From Methanobrevibacter sp. (GTDB lineage: Archaea; Methanobacteriota; Methanobacteria; Methanobacteriales; Methanobacteriaceae): a stretch of DNA of 64,000 nt. Both the position numbers and the translations under genes were made by a program. The stretch covers positions 1 through 64,000 of the forward strand of contig JAGCBE010000255.1 of the NCBI GenBank assembly GCA_017652345.1. Direction: 5' to 3'. Positions 25,901-38,776 of the stretch are shown here, in pieces. Under the pieces are notes generated by a model. That model saw only the letters and a program-made list of their open reading frames with translations. It was not told where the DNA came from and did not search any database. How positions within the stretch are numbered: position 1 is the stretch's first letter; each line of letters starts with the position of its first letter.

Positions 25901-28900
25901 CTTTCAGATGGACTTCTTTCACATTCTTTTAATAATCTATTGTTTGGAGCAACAAATGGTTTCTCAGATAAATACAAAGGTACTCCATTAGTAGTAGAGG
26001 AGGCTAGACACAGACAAAGAATTCAAGATATAATGAATTCAAATACACCTGACCAATTGAAGCAGGCTCAATTATCAAGAGAAAATGAAACTCATCAAAA
26101 AACAAAGGATGAAATTTACATTAAATCTACTGCTGCAAGATTGGGAGATGAATTTAAACGTACTGTTATCGGTGGTGCTATTAGAACACCTTATGCTCAG
26201 GGATTAAAATATGGTGTATCTGATACATGATTAATTTCTGTTGTAGATGATGCTCAAGGTTATTCCTATAATTACTTAGGAGAGAACGCTGGAAACGATG
26301 CAAATGACGGTTCTGGTACTGCAAGTCCATACGTAGCAATGCAAGAAAACGAATCGTTGGGAGATGGTGCAGTTGGAGCTATTAAGAAATCTATCATTAA
26401 TTACACTGATCCTGCTACAGGAACAATGTATGAAATAAAATGGGCAGAATTCCCAGATTACAATGCAAATAGACGTGGATCTAGAGATGTAGAAAGACGT
26501 TATCAAAAAATGCATAGTGTAAAGAGAATTACTGCTAACGATATGATAGGATTTAATATCTCTGATTACTATGACTTAAATGATGTACATTTTGATTCTG
26601 ATGATAATAGAAAAAGAATAAGTCATAATGATGCAATTTATTACAAAGATGCCTTAACTGGAATGCATTATAAAATAGAATCAGTTTCTTCTAGGGTTGA
26701 AAATGGACAAGTTTATGTTGACGTAGTAAAAAGAGAATGTGATAAAAACGGAAAAGAAGGTAGATTACTTAATCCTGAATCTATAGCAATTAATTATATT
26801 ACTGATTTAGATAAAGTCTTTGGTGGTAAGAATTGTGAAAAATTAGACGAAGTGTCTAAACAATTAGTATGAAGTGATGCTAATCTAGAAATAGTAAATA
26901 ATATTATTTGTAATCAAAATCTAAAGAAACATATGATTTCATTTGTAGTTAATAAAAGTGCAATGAAAGTTGGACCTACAAATGTAAATAATGTGGACAT
27001 CTTTAGTGCTGGAAATGCAAATCAATTAAAATATTTCGAAATTGGTACAACTCATGCTGGTGTACAAATGAATGCTGATCACGAAATCGATGAAGCATCT
27101 GTTTCTGAAATGACTCAGATGATATCTGCTCTTATACAGAACGGTTTTGCAAAAACAACTGTAGATAGAGTATATGATATGATCGGACGAATTGCTATTA
27201 AGAATATATCTAAATTCACTGATGTATTAAATGATGTAGATAATCCAAATTATGATAAGAACATCTACTTAAAAGTAGGAAAGTTATTTGTAGAAAGCTT
27301 TATTGGAGGAAATAAAGATTCTATAGGAATCGCAGAAGCTTTTGTAATAAATGCAGCAAAAGCACTACAGTATAATAACACTACTTCTAAAGTTCCTTTT
27401 AGTTCGAATCAAATAAAAGGTATATTCCAAGCAACAATTACTTCTACTCTTAATAATTTAGGTATTCGTAGAAAATTCCCTGGTTTTGGAGGTATTAACA
27501 CACCTTCTTATGGCCAAATGCAATTATTCAAAATCGTTGATAAAAACGGAAACCTGTCTTATGGATTCATGGACGAACTCCAAGATAGTATTCGTAATGA
27601 TTTAGTTGCAAAACAAAGAGAAGGATTAATTGATATTCATTGAAATGCAGAAAATGTATTTGATGATCAAATGTCAGATCCTTCTACTGGAATAATTGAT
27701 AATCCTTATATATATCAGGTAACAGATCCTTTTATAATTGGAATGGAAGATACTGTTATCATTCGTCAAAAAGGAATGCTTGGTGCTGGTAAACCTATTG
27801 CTATACGAGATCTTAAAACATTAGACTTTGTAAGACATTTAGGTTTACAAGATGATTACGATTTATTTATTTGAGATTGTCAACCTAGAGAACTACGTCA
27901 AGCCCAAGATACAATTCAAACGACAATTGATGGAAATAATATTACAATAAATTGATCTGATTTGGATTGGACTAGAGCTGCATTCTACTTAAATGATAGT
28001 AAAATTGTTCCAAAGGGTATTGAAATTTCAGATGAATCTAAATTATTTGCAGCAGTAAAAAGAAACGAAACGATATCTGCGGCATTAGCTGGATCTGGAA
28101 TAAACTGAATAACCGGACAAATAAGTAGTGATGTTCGTAAAAAATTATCATCTTGAAATGACGATTGAGATATCGAACGAAAAAGAGCTGAATTAACTCC
28201 ATTAGCATTACGTTGGTGTCAATATCAAATCCAAGATTTTGCGAAGAAGCTTAGTACTAATGGTACAATGAACATAGTTGCTCCAGCAGCATTAGACGGA
28301 CTATTAAATCCTGAAGTAAATTATGATGGAACAGCAAGGAGAGCAACAATAACTGTTGGAAATTATAATAAAGCTTCTGGTCAAATAATAATGGGTAGAG
28401 CAAATGCTAAGGCACTTGATTTACGTCCTGGTGATAGTATTGCTGATATAAGATATCAAAAATCTGGATTCTTTGAGCAGAGATTATTAAATAAATATTC
28501 TATGCCAAAACGTAATGAAATTGATCCTAGATTATATGATGCAGTAATATTCGATAAGGAAGGTAATAAAACCTGTGTAATATTAGGAACCGTTAATTCA
28601 AAACTTGATAGATTATACGGATGCGTTCCAAACAGAGACTATAAGATCAATAGTGATGGAATGTATGAATATAACGATCAGGAACTATTTAATGCCGATG
28701 GAAAATCTTTCTATAAGTCAAAAGATGGATACGATATATTAGTTGTTGAAGATGCTGCAGCATTTAATGATGTAGTTAAATCAAAAGCATATTCACACAT
28801 TAGATACAATTACCATCCATCTAACTGGAAAGATTTACTTAAAGTAATTTCTCCTAATTCATTTAGTGGTGATGTTGCTGTAAGTAATGTTAGAATAGGA

Positions 28901-31900
28901 AATCGTGTATTCACAGCTGCAGAAATAAATAATTCTAATCTAGCTAGTGAATTGTTCATTCTTGAGGACGGCCAGAATAACAGACGATTAGAGAAATTAG
29001 CTCAAAAACAGTACTATGCGTTTGAAGCACAATTAAATTATATTCTAACTCGTATTCCATCACAGTCTATGCAATCATTTATGGATGTAAAGGTAGAAAC
29101 ATGAACAGACAGTATATTAAATGAAGTCTATGTACCTAGACAGCTAACTTGAATGCAAGGTAGTGACTATGATATTGACAAAGACTATATGATGGGATTT
29201 GGATTACTTCCAGATGGAACATTACCAACATTATCTGATCTAGAAGAAGATTACGATCCATATGAGGTATTACTATTAAGTGCTCCAACAAACAAACGTA
29301 CATTTACAGCTTCTGTTGCAACTGGTGCAAGAAATACACTTAAATTATCAGATGTTGAACAAATTCTTAATGGAAAAGTTTCGTTATTAAATCCTATTTT
29401 AACCGGTAAAACCACTGTAGTTAATTTTGATTCTTCTGTAAAAGAAAGTGATAGAAACAAAGTAATATCTATTTTAAACAAACATGAAAATTCTAAACGT
29501 AGTGGTAAAATAGAGACTATTGCATTACAAAATACAGTAGTTCGTGCTATCTTACAAGTACTTAGAGATCCAGCTACTCAAATCAATATGGGTAAACCTA
29601 TTTCTACCAAGACACTTGAAAAAATTGCAGGAAATTCAACTCTTGCAAAAGATGAACAAGTTATGACTCTTGATAATTCATTTACTAAGTTTATGATGCA
29701 AGAACAAAACATGGTAGGTAGAGAAGTTATTGGTATTGGTGCAGTTTCTCTAAAACACTTCTTTGCAGCATCTACGTTCATGAACAAACAATTGAGTGCA
29801 ATTGAGAGTATTTTAGAACGTCCAATTGAAACGTCTAGAATAGTTCCAATTATAATGGATATTGTTTATAATGCAAAACTTGGAGAAAATGATATTACTA
29901 CTTTAGCAAATTTGAATTTCTCAAAAATACTATCGCTTATTAATAGAATGCCTAGTTTAGCTAATATTACTTTTAATAGAGCTGATGGAAAAACGATAGA
30001 AGAAGTATTTAAAAATAATGCAAATAGTCACTTATTTGAGGGTACAGATTTTGTAGAAGGAAATGTATTACATTTAAAAAATTTAATTACTTATCTAGAT
30101 GCCAAATCAAATGGAACTTGAGATTCTCCGATAGATGCAGCATCCGCTCTATCAGAATTAATTTCAGCCGCTACGGATAACGCTAAATTACTAATCCTTT
30201 CTAAGATAAATGCTTCAACTAAATTTGCTGATATTTATACATATTTATTGGGAATTGGCAAATCATTTAGAGAAATATCTGATATAATGATGTCACCTAT
30301 ATTTAATGTAGTTGCATCTTATGCTCAAACTGACTTATATGATTCTACCAGAAGAACAGGATCTCTAGAAAATGCTTTACAATTTGTGTTAAATCGTAGA
30401 ACATTGGATGGAATCGATAATAATAAATTTGTATGATTATTAACAAATGTAAATGATGATGATCACTCTGGTTCAGAATACGGTGTTTCTTGAATTAATA
30501 GACTATTCTACAAACTTGATAAAAAGGGAAATCCGATTTATCAAAACTCTATTGGACAAATAGAAGAACAGCCTAATAATTTTGTTAGACGTTGATATGA
30601 ATCTAGACATCCAGATGAGGCACCTGGTTCAATATCCAGTGCAGATTTAATGACTGTAATTAGGAACTTGTATTATAATAGACGAGAAAAAGGAAGCTAT
30701 AATTATACAGAAGAATTCCAATCGTTCTTAAACGCTTGTTATAACGAGTTAAATAATCCAGAATCATTAGCAATTCTTTTAAATATGTTAAATGATAGAA
30801 TGAGTTCTGGAGATGATGAATATGAACCAGATCCTGATGCTATTGTTTGAGACGAATTAGACTATTTAGAAAATTCATACGATCCTGAAGACAGTGAAGA
30901 AGGAGTATCTGATAATTTATCAGACTTTGATTATAAAACACTAGATGCACACAACGCAAGAGTGTTCTATAAATATATCACTGAATATTTAATTCCAAAA
31001 AATCAAGCAATTTCTGAAATGCAAGAAGATCTTCCTAAATTGGAAAGCTTGTTAGATGAAATTATACCAGGAACACAAGAACAACAACTACATGGTCAAA
31101 TCCTTGGTGTAAACCAAGGTTTAAAAACTGATGATTTTGGTGAACAGAATTGGATTAGAAAGATTGAAAACTTTGTTAATCAAAGATATTTGAAGTCCGG
31201 ATTAGAAAAAGCAGAAGAGTTTAACTTTATTAACTTTTTATCTGATGAAAAATACAGACAAAAACAAATAGATTTATATGAATCTGTAAAAAGCAACATT
31301 AATATTCTTAAGAGTATTACCAATGTTAATCATTTCTGATCAATGCTTCAAATTGCAGGAGTAAATAGAAGTTTAATTGAGCGCTCTGCTGCAATTAAAA
31401 TAGAACGTGATTTGGTTGATAAAGTTTTAAGAGAATCTAAATATACTACAAAAGGTATTTCTAATTCTTTCTTCTATAAATTTAATGCAAAAGAATTCAA
31501 AGAACTTCAAAGATTAGTTTCTGATTCACTATTATTGAGCTGAGTATCTTCTTTAAGAGGTATTTCAATAATAGTTCCTAAAGGTGAACGTTATTATAAA
31601 GGAACTACTAATAGTACAGCAATGACTGAAATCGAACTAGGATTAAACGAAAACGTTGATGCTGTAACTTGATTAGCTACATTCAAGAATCTTATGGATA
31701 ATTATATTATTCCTAGATTAATTGAAAGAAATCCTGATAACGAGTTCTTTAGAAACATTACCACAGGATTTAGAAAGGATTCTAATACTGGAAAACCTTA
31801 CGGATTCTGAAAACCGTCGCTTGATTTATCTGAAGTATCTAAATCACCAAAGCTTGCTGTATTATATGAACCGATCGCAAGAGACTTTAATAAGATAGTT

Positions 31901-33205
31901 AACGATAAGATTCCATCTGATTTAGGAATTGGAGATTGAACATATGGAAACCTATTCTATTTATACAACATATTAGTACATAGAGATTCTTTAGGTGGTG
32001 ATTCATTTACAAAACTATTTGAAGAATTAACTACAGCTAGAAATAGATCAAGTCTCGTTTATAGTTATAATGAATTCTTAGCAGAATTAGACAATGGCGA
32101 ATATAAATGAGATGAACCAATACGAGTTAATTCTAGTGGTAAGGAATCTCCCTTTGGTACTATTATCAAATATGGACCAGTATCAATTGATTTAAGAGAT
32201 GTAAGATACAGATGTACTATTGCAGAAACTTCCGAAAGGAAATTCAAAGTAAGACGAAAACTTACAGAGGATGAACGTTATGTAAATAGTTTCAGTTTAC
32301 TAACTACAGATAATCAAGAGGATCCTAATGGTAAACTAGATTTAACAAAACAGAAGAGAAGTGACTTTATATTAAATCTTCCATTTATTTCTAGAAATAA
32401 TCATAATCTATACAAGGATGCGATATCTATTACTAGAAATGAAACTGTTAAATTTGATTCTGGATCTACAGAAATACTTAGAGCAATTATCGATAATGTT
32501 CAAGAACTTGCTGGAGTAAATGTTCCAATTGAAGTTATAGATTCGGACATTCTAACAAGGATTAAAAATGGAGAAATTAAATCTGATTTCAAAGTAGAAG
32601 ATGCAATGTTAGAAGAATCTGCATTTATGATTAATGGTAGAATTTATATTAATACAGATCACGTAAAATTAGATTCTCCTGTTCACGAATTTATGCACAT
32701 TATATGTGCAGCTTTAAAATACGGTAATGATTCTCAAAGAGCATTATATTATTCTTTATTAAAATCTGTACAAAGAAATAGTGAAGAATGAAATAAACGA
32801 ATTAGTGATTGGGGTGAATTCTATGATAAAGCTGAAAAACAATATTCTCAGTTTGTATCCGGTTCTGATTTAAAAGAAGAAATTCTAATAAGAGCTTTAT
32901 CACAAACATTTGCTATGAATTTCAAAGATGAGTGGGATGAAAGAAGAGTTTCTACATCGCAAATCGAAAGGGTAACTCGAGATATAATGCAATCTTTATT
33001 TAGGATTGATAATCCAGGAGAAAGACAAATTTCTGATATAGTGAACGCACCACTTAGAGAAATTCTTGCTATATTTAATAGTCAATTTGCTGGAGTGAAC
33101 AAATTTAGAGTTACTAATACATTTGTTCCTACGAATCAGAAATTAGCAAGATTAAAGAAGAAATACGTTGATAATAAAAAACTTACAATTGAAGGTGATT
33201 GTTAA
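22943..33205 (+). CDS. Virion RNA polymerase, DxDxD type, with C-terminal zincin motif
   Basis: 3420 residues, about 10.3 kb, starting at the base after the previous TAA. The sequence QGSDYDIDKDYMMG places the DxDxD metal-binding aspartates at 2075, 2077 and 2079, after RIPSQSMQSFM at about 2038-2048. This is the signature of the single-chain two-barrel RNA polymerases (YonO and crAss-like virion polymerase group). HEFMH at 3248-3252 (DSPVHEFMHIICAA) is a zincin metallopeptidase motif near the C-terminus. Many TGA codons encode Trp. The enzyme is expected to be packaged, injected, and to transcribe early phage genes. The protease motif may act in processing of the complex; that part is inference. 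Confidence 0.9.
23176..23196 (+). other. Intragenic hairpin early in the polymerase gene
   Basis: CGAGGG pairs with CCCTCG around a 9-base loop, with GTTT after it, about 235 bases into the gene. Weaker than the other intragenic hairpins. Confidence 0.35.
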
Positions 33206-33217
33206 ATGGCTGATTGT
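33199..33217 (+). repeat. Gene-junction direct repeat, copy 2
   Basis: TTGTTAAATGGCTGATTGT spans the end of the polymerase gene (Cys, TAA) and the start of the next (MADC). One mismatch to the copy at 22936. Confidence 0.85.
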
Positions 33218-36200
33218 GTAATAAAATTAAATGTTGGTGATCGACCGATCACCTTCAAGTCTAATAGAGAACTAGATGAATATTTGTGGGATCATAAAAA
33301 CACCCTCTTATATAATGAGGGTGTTTCTGATCCTCAAGCGTTTTATGATTTGTCTACAAAAAGTGAATCAGAGCTAAAATTAAAAGCAATGTACGATTTT
33401 AGTGATGGTTTTCTAAAATCTATTAAAGAACAGTGAGACAGTAAGATTAAACTTCCAAAAGCATATTCTGGAGAACTAGCTGTTAGTATTGGTTTAAGTA
33501 GACTGTACGAACGTGTAGGAAACGCAAAGGATATGGCACAACCTGTTTCTGAAGGTGAAAGTATTTTAACTGAGGATCAACGTGATGCTAGAATGAAAAC
33601 TGGAACAGATATTCATAGTATAATTGAGACTACAGTTAATGGAGGTTCTCCTGATATAAAAGTTTTAAGTGATTCGTTTGTAAAATCAGCAAATAAACAA
33701 ATTGCAGATGCAATTGCTGCAATAAAAGAAAAACACACAGTAAATGGAAAAGCGCCTTCATTAAGAGCTGAAGTACCAATTGTATCGAAAGAAGTTGATG
33801 GTGCGTTTATGGATTTAATTCATCAGCAAACAAATCTTGGAACAAGTTGAGCTATTGGTGATATTACAGATGTAGTAAGATTAAACGGAAGAGCAGACTT
33901 AATAGTTATAGACGATAATGGTGATGTATTTGTGTATGATTTTAAAAATACAGAATATCCATTAATAATAGGAAGTAAAACAAATGCATCTAACGAAATT
34001 AAATTAGCGTCTTATTCAGCAATGTCTACACAATGAGGACTTCCTGTAAAAGGAATGGGTTTTGTTGAATTTAGCATAGGTTATGGTCCAGATAAAGTAA
34101 CACCTACTACGTTTAATTTTAGAAAAATTACACCACTTGGAGTTAATGATAACGTAAATGCAGCAAATACTTATTTTCCTTCTGGAATATCAGAAAGTCC
34201 GGTTAAGGATATGAATGAAGTAGCTGATATTGTAAAAGAAATCGTACCTGATTCAACTATTATGCAACAGAAACAATTGGTGCAATTAACTGTTGATTCT
34301 ATACAAGATAATGTATTTCCAATACCAGGTGATTCACCTATTAAAAAGCGTTATCCTAATGCTGAGTATTCTTATTATATACCAATGAATAAAAAGCCAA
34401 GAGACTTAAATAAAGGTTGAGTTTATGGTAATTATTTGGTGGCAAATAGTAAGGAGGAAATGAAAGAACGACTTGAAGAATATATTACATTAGCAAATCA
34501 AATGGGACAAGAAGTACTTCCCCAATATGCTGATGCAATTAAAACTGCGATTCGTACTAAAAATTTAGGTGATTTTAGAAGTACTATTCGTTCATTATCT
34601 CCATTCAATTTCACTACAATATATACACAATTACAAAGATATATTACTGGAAGATGAACGTTATTGGATGACGAAACTTTAATACAGAACGGTATCTTTA
34701 TATTTCAGAAACCAAATTCTGGAAGACTTGAAATTGTAGCATTGGATACACATAAGTTAGACATTCCTCTAGAGTTTAAAACAGCTAACGGAAATAATAT
34801 TGATAAAAAGAAAACTACTATTTTAGGTAACTTTTTACAAGATTATCAAGTTGATACAATGTTCTTTTTAAGAGGAGAAGTTGGAAGTGCTGTTTTAATG
34901 AAGGTTATGGCTTACTTATCTTTAAATGCAGACAAATTTGGAAATAATTCTATATCTAGTATAAAAGCCGTTTCTACTTGTGATTCTTATGTTGCTGAAG
35001 CTTCAAATACAGAATTAATATCTACATGAGATAGATTGTGTGTAGAAGCTGATAAGAAACTTAAAGTTAAATGAAATCACATTCCAGATAAGTTAATTAT
35101 GTCTGATGTGAGAGCTGGAATAGAAATTGCACACGATATATTAAATTCATCAAATGATGAATCAATTCGTCAATTTTTAAATTATAAAGCATTTAAATCC
35201 ATAAGACCTGATGGAGATTATTCTATTCAGGAATTAGAGAAACGATTACAAACATTACGTAGAGCTTATCCTGACATAAAACCAGAAAGAATTACTGCTG
35301 AAAACGAAATTCAAATGGCTATGTTAGCATTACAACGTGGAGTACTTGCTTATTATATGTTTTATCCTAAAACAGAAAGAGACGTTGGAACTTATGTAGA
35401 TCGATCATTAGCACTCGAAGGTACAAATGCTTCCTCTGCACAGGAATCTAAATCTATAATAGAAAGACAACTTCAAGCAATGATATCTAATTTCCACGAT
35501 GTTTATAAGAAGCGTTACGAAGAATATGTTGGTGAGTGGCAAATTGCATATAAAGAATTCAAAGAAGAAGTTGGATTAAGTTATGTTTTGGCAGATGATT
35601 TTAAATATTTTAGAGAACATTGGTTTGTAAAGGATGGAGATAAGATACATCCATCGTTACGTTTATTAAGTGAAACAGATCCATATTGAAGTACTGTTGG
35701 ACCAAAAGAAAAGAAACTTTATGATCTATATTTAAAAATGTGGGAACGTATGCGCTATAATAATAACGATGAAGCTATTGTTAGAGCAAAATCATCTGGA
35801 TCTTTTTATGAAATACCTTTAGTTCGAACAAATTTCAAAAAGCAGTTAGAGGCTGGAGGAATTTGAGATGGAGTTAAAGGATGAGTTAAGAGAACAAAAC
35901 AAGAACTTGCCGGTTCTTTATTTGGATTGGAAGACTCAATGTTTGAAGAAGAAGAAAGAACTGATATAAATCACATAAAACTTCCTAGTTATATAAGAGA
36001 CTTAGTTGATGAAAAACGCACAAAAGCGATTAAAGACAACGGTGTATCTTATTATGAAACTAATATGGATATTGTGTTCTTAACAGCTGCAGCAGTTGGA
36101 ATGCGAAGAGAATATTCTGAACATGCTATGATGCTTATAAATGCATTACGAGCAAATTCATATTATGGTCAATTTATATCTGGAAGAACTATGAGTAATA

Positions 36201-37702
36201 TCTTAAAATCTATTGACAAACAAATCAATGCTAAGATGTATCATAGAAGCGTGATAGATCCTAAAGAGAGAGGTATTGCATTACTTATTAATTATGTTAA
36301 AGGTTTGACTTCCACTACAACATTAATGTTGAACTGGAAATCATTTACTCGTGAAACTCTTCGTGGTATCACTGATGCTTTTGCTAGAACCAAATGGGAC
36401 GAAATGTATAATAATAAATTTACTGTAAAAGAATACATGGAAGCTCTAGAAACAGTAGCAACATCAGCACACCAAAATATAGACGTAACATCTTATATAA
36501 TGCAATTAAGTCATCGTTATGGAATGGCTAATTTCTCAGGTAATCAGATTGTAGAAGCTTCTCAAACCAATCCAAATGGACTTTATGAAATTGGATCAGA
36601 CGCATTATTTATTACTGCAACTTGGCCTGATTTCATTCATAGAACTGCTATGTTAGTAGCTCACTTAAAACACGAAGGTGTATGAGATGCATATTCTTTA
36701 AACGATAAAGGAATTCTTCAGTATGATATGACTAAGGACAAACGTTTCGAAACGTATCTTAAGTACAAAGATGATACTACAAAAATTCCAAATGAACAAG
36801 TTTGAGAACAATTTAATAAAGAATTTACTTTATATAAAGAGCTATTAAAAGACTTCGAAAACGCAGGAGAATTTAAAGAAGACGGATCTCACTATGAAGA
36901 AGGTGATTTACTTCCAGATGCATTATCTCCAAGAACTCAAAATAATTTAAAAGTTGTTGCTGATAGGTTATACGGTAACTATGATAAAGAAACAAAGTCT
37001 TTAATGCAAGAAGAATTGTTAGGTGCGCTATTTTTCCAATTTAGAACATTCCCATTGGAAAGATTAGCTCAATGATTTAAATCTCCTACACATATAAATG
37101 ATATCAATTATGAACAAGTTTATGATGCAGATGGAGATCCATTAGTTCTAGTTATTGGAGAAGATGGACATACAATAACACATATGAAATATAAAGATAT
37201 AGATCCAGAATGAATATCTACTGGTAGAGCTTGATATTATAAGATATTAAATGGGCACGAAGTTGAAGGTCACTTCCAAAGAGTATTTGCTGCAGGAAGT
37301 TATTTACTTAATCATAATCAGCAAGAATTTGACGCTCTATGGAAATCAAATCCTTACTTTAGAGGTCAGATGGCCCTAGCTTTATATGATACATTATTTG
37401 GTGTTTTATTAGCATTCTTAATTAAAATGTTATTTGGAGAAGAAACTATCCAAAATATGAACAACGAAGAATGATACACTAGATGATTATATGCTGTTGG
37501 TACCGGTATGACGCAAGATGGACCAGTATGAAGTCTATTAAGCGGAATAGTTGGTAATGGTGCTCCACCTTCATTAAGTATTTTAAGAACATATATGACT
37601 AATGCCGCGTCTGTTATAACTGGAGATACTAGTATTGTATATGGTATTGCAAATACTCTTGGAATGACAAGAGAATTTACTAGCATATTAACAGACAACT
37701 AA
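33206..37702 (+). CDS. Large virion protein with N-terminal PD-(D/E)XK nuclease-like domain
   Basis: 1498 residues, TAA at 37700, same frame as the two preceding giant genes. Residues about 120-280 fit a RecB/Cas4-like PD-(D/E)XK fold: RTGTDIH-like (MKTGTDIHSII), AEVPIV, GRADLIVID with D231, VYDFKNT with D245 and K247, then a helix with LASYSAM. The middle is helical. The C-terminus has a possible membrane segment (MALALYDTLFGVLLAFLIKM) near residue 1390. TGA is read as Trp throughout. By position it is the third large partner of the injected polymerase. The nuclease might degrade host DNA or process phage DNA; this is inference from motifs. Confidence 0.75.
33236..33253 (+). other. Palindrome just inside the 1498-aa gene, with alternative pairing across the start codon
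   Basis: GGTGATCG and CGATCACC are inverted around AC. The right arm and following bases (ATCACCTTC, 33248-33256) also pair with GAAGGTGAT at 33191-33199, nine pairs that would enclose ATG 33206. The two folds exclude each other. Confidence 0.45.
33298..33326 (+). other. Terminator-like hairpin inside the 1498-aa gene
   Basis: AAACACCCTC (33298-33307) pairs perfectly with GAGGGTGTTT (33317-33326) around a 9-base loop, with A before and T after. It has full intrinsic terminator form at codons 31-41. Confidence 0.6.
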
Positions 37703-37705
37703 CGG

Positions 37706-37750
37706 AAAAAAAATAACCCCTATACCGCGTAAAGCAGTATAGGGGTTTGT
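37706..37750. terminator. Bidirectional terminator between convergent arms
   Basis: AACCCCTATAC (37715-37725) pairs with GTATAGGGGTT (37737-37747), 11 perfect pairs. A run of A precedes it and a T-rich run follows, so it works on both strands. It ends the + strand giant genes and the - strand replication arm. Confidence 0.9.
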
Positions 37751-37764
37751 TGTTTTATGTAAGA

Positions 37765-38100
37765 TTAAACACTTTTTACGCTATATGTATTAGCGTTAGC
37801 TTGAAGGCTTTGAAGAGCTGTTTGAACAGAATCACTAGTAGCATAAGTATTACATGTTGTTCCACTTGACGCAGTTATTGTTGGACTGTATGTCCAAGTA
37901 GGACTAGTACTAATACTTCATGGTTCATTATTGACATTTACTCATGCAATGCCATTACCTTGATTTTTTTTAGATTTTTCGATTATTTCCAAAGCTTCTT
38001 TTATTTCTGCAGCAACAATATCATTTATTAAAGTAAATGCTTGTTCTCCAGTTATTAAACCTTTGTCAATTAAATCAATTACAATTTCTCTAGATGTCAT
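37765..38100 (-). CDS. Small protein of unknown function, last gene of the minus arm
   Basis: 111 residues, ATG at 38100, TAA at 37765-37767. Two TGA are read as Trp (IAWVN and EPWSI). The N-terminal half is helical (TSREIVIDLIDKGLITGEQA). The C-terminal half is Thr/Ser-rich (TSPTWTYSPTITASSGTTC). It overlaps the dNMP kinase stop by 11 bases and is followed directly by the convergent terminator. The Thr/Ser end looks like a virion surface or linker segment, which would be unusual in this arm. I do not recognise it. Confidence 0.65.
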
Positions 38101-38776
38101 TACAGACGGTTTTTACTTTATTAAATAGTTGTTTTATCGAGCCGTCATTTTTAATAACGTAATCATATTTGTTATTTTTTAACAACTCCTCCATCTCTCT
38201 TTCAGAGGCGTGTTGCCCAAATTCGTAATGTGGTCTATCTACATATATGACAGTTCCTCTTAATGATTTTACAGCATCATATTCAGCTTTAAATCTTAAA
38301 TCTGTTATAATAGTGTTTTCAGATGAATGTTTTAATGTAGAATTTATTCAAACGTTTCTGCCAAAATAAGTTTGCATTACTTGAGTTCCAAAATACTGCA
38401 TTAATTGTCTAATCGTTAAATTTGCTTCAAGTAAAGATGGGTCCAAGTTCTTTACAAGTTTATTAAATTTAGAATCAGACAGTTTGTTGTAATAATTATC
38501 ATCGAGTTCCAATGTTGGTACGTTTACAACTCAATATTCTTTGAAGCCTCTTTCATTAAACATTTCTACAGGAACGTCTAAAAGAACTGATAGCATTCCT
38601 TTTAAAGGATCTGCAAATGCAACTCTTTTGTATTTTTTAGGAACAAACCTTCTGAAATATTTATAGATTCAGTATCGTCTAAGAATTTTTGGAACACTTA
38701 GACAATACTGAATCATACTGGAAACAGAATCCTTTCCAGAACCTTTTACACCAGATACAGCAATTAATTTATTCAA
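38090..38776 (-). CDS. Deoxynucleoside monophosphate kinase
   Basis: 228 residues. It phosphorylates dNMPs to dNDPs for phage DNA synthesis. The P-loop VSGVKGSGKDS lies at residues 7-17, the G-x-KGSGKD form of the T4 gp1 family. Further features are FADPLKGM near 55, TDLRFKAEYDAV, and IYVDRP near 185. A stop lies two codons upstream and the first ATG is beyond the P-loop, so the start is TTG 38776, preceded by AGGAAAG. TGA encodes Trp in NVWIN, EYWVV and RYWIY. It overlaps both neighbours. It complements ThyX, dUTPase and NrdD encoded in the same arm. Confidence 0.8.
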
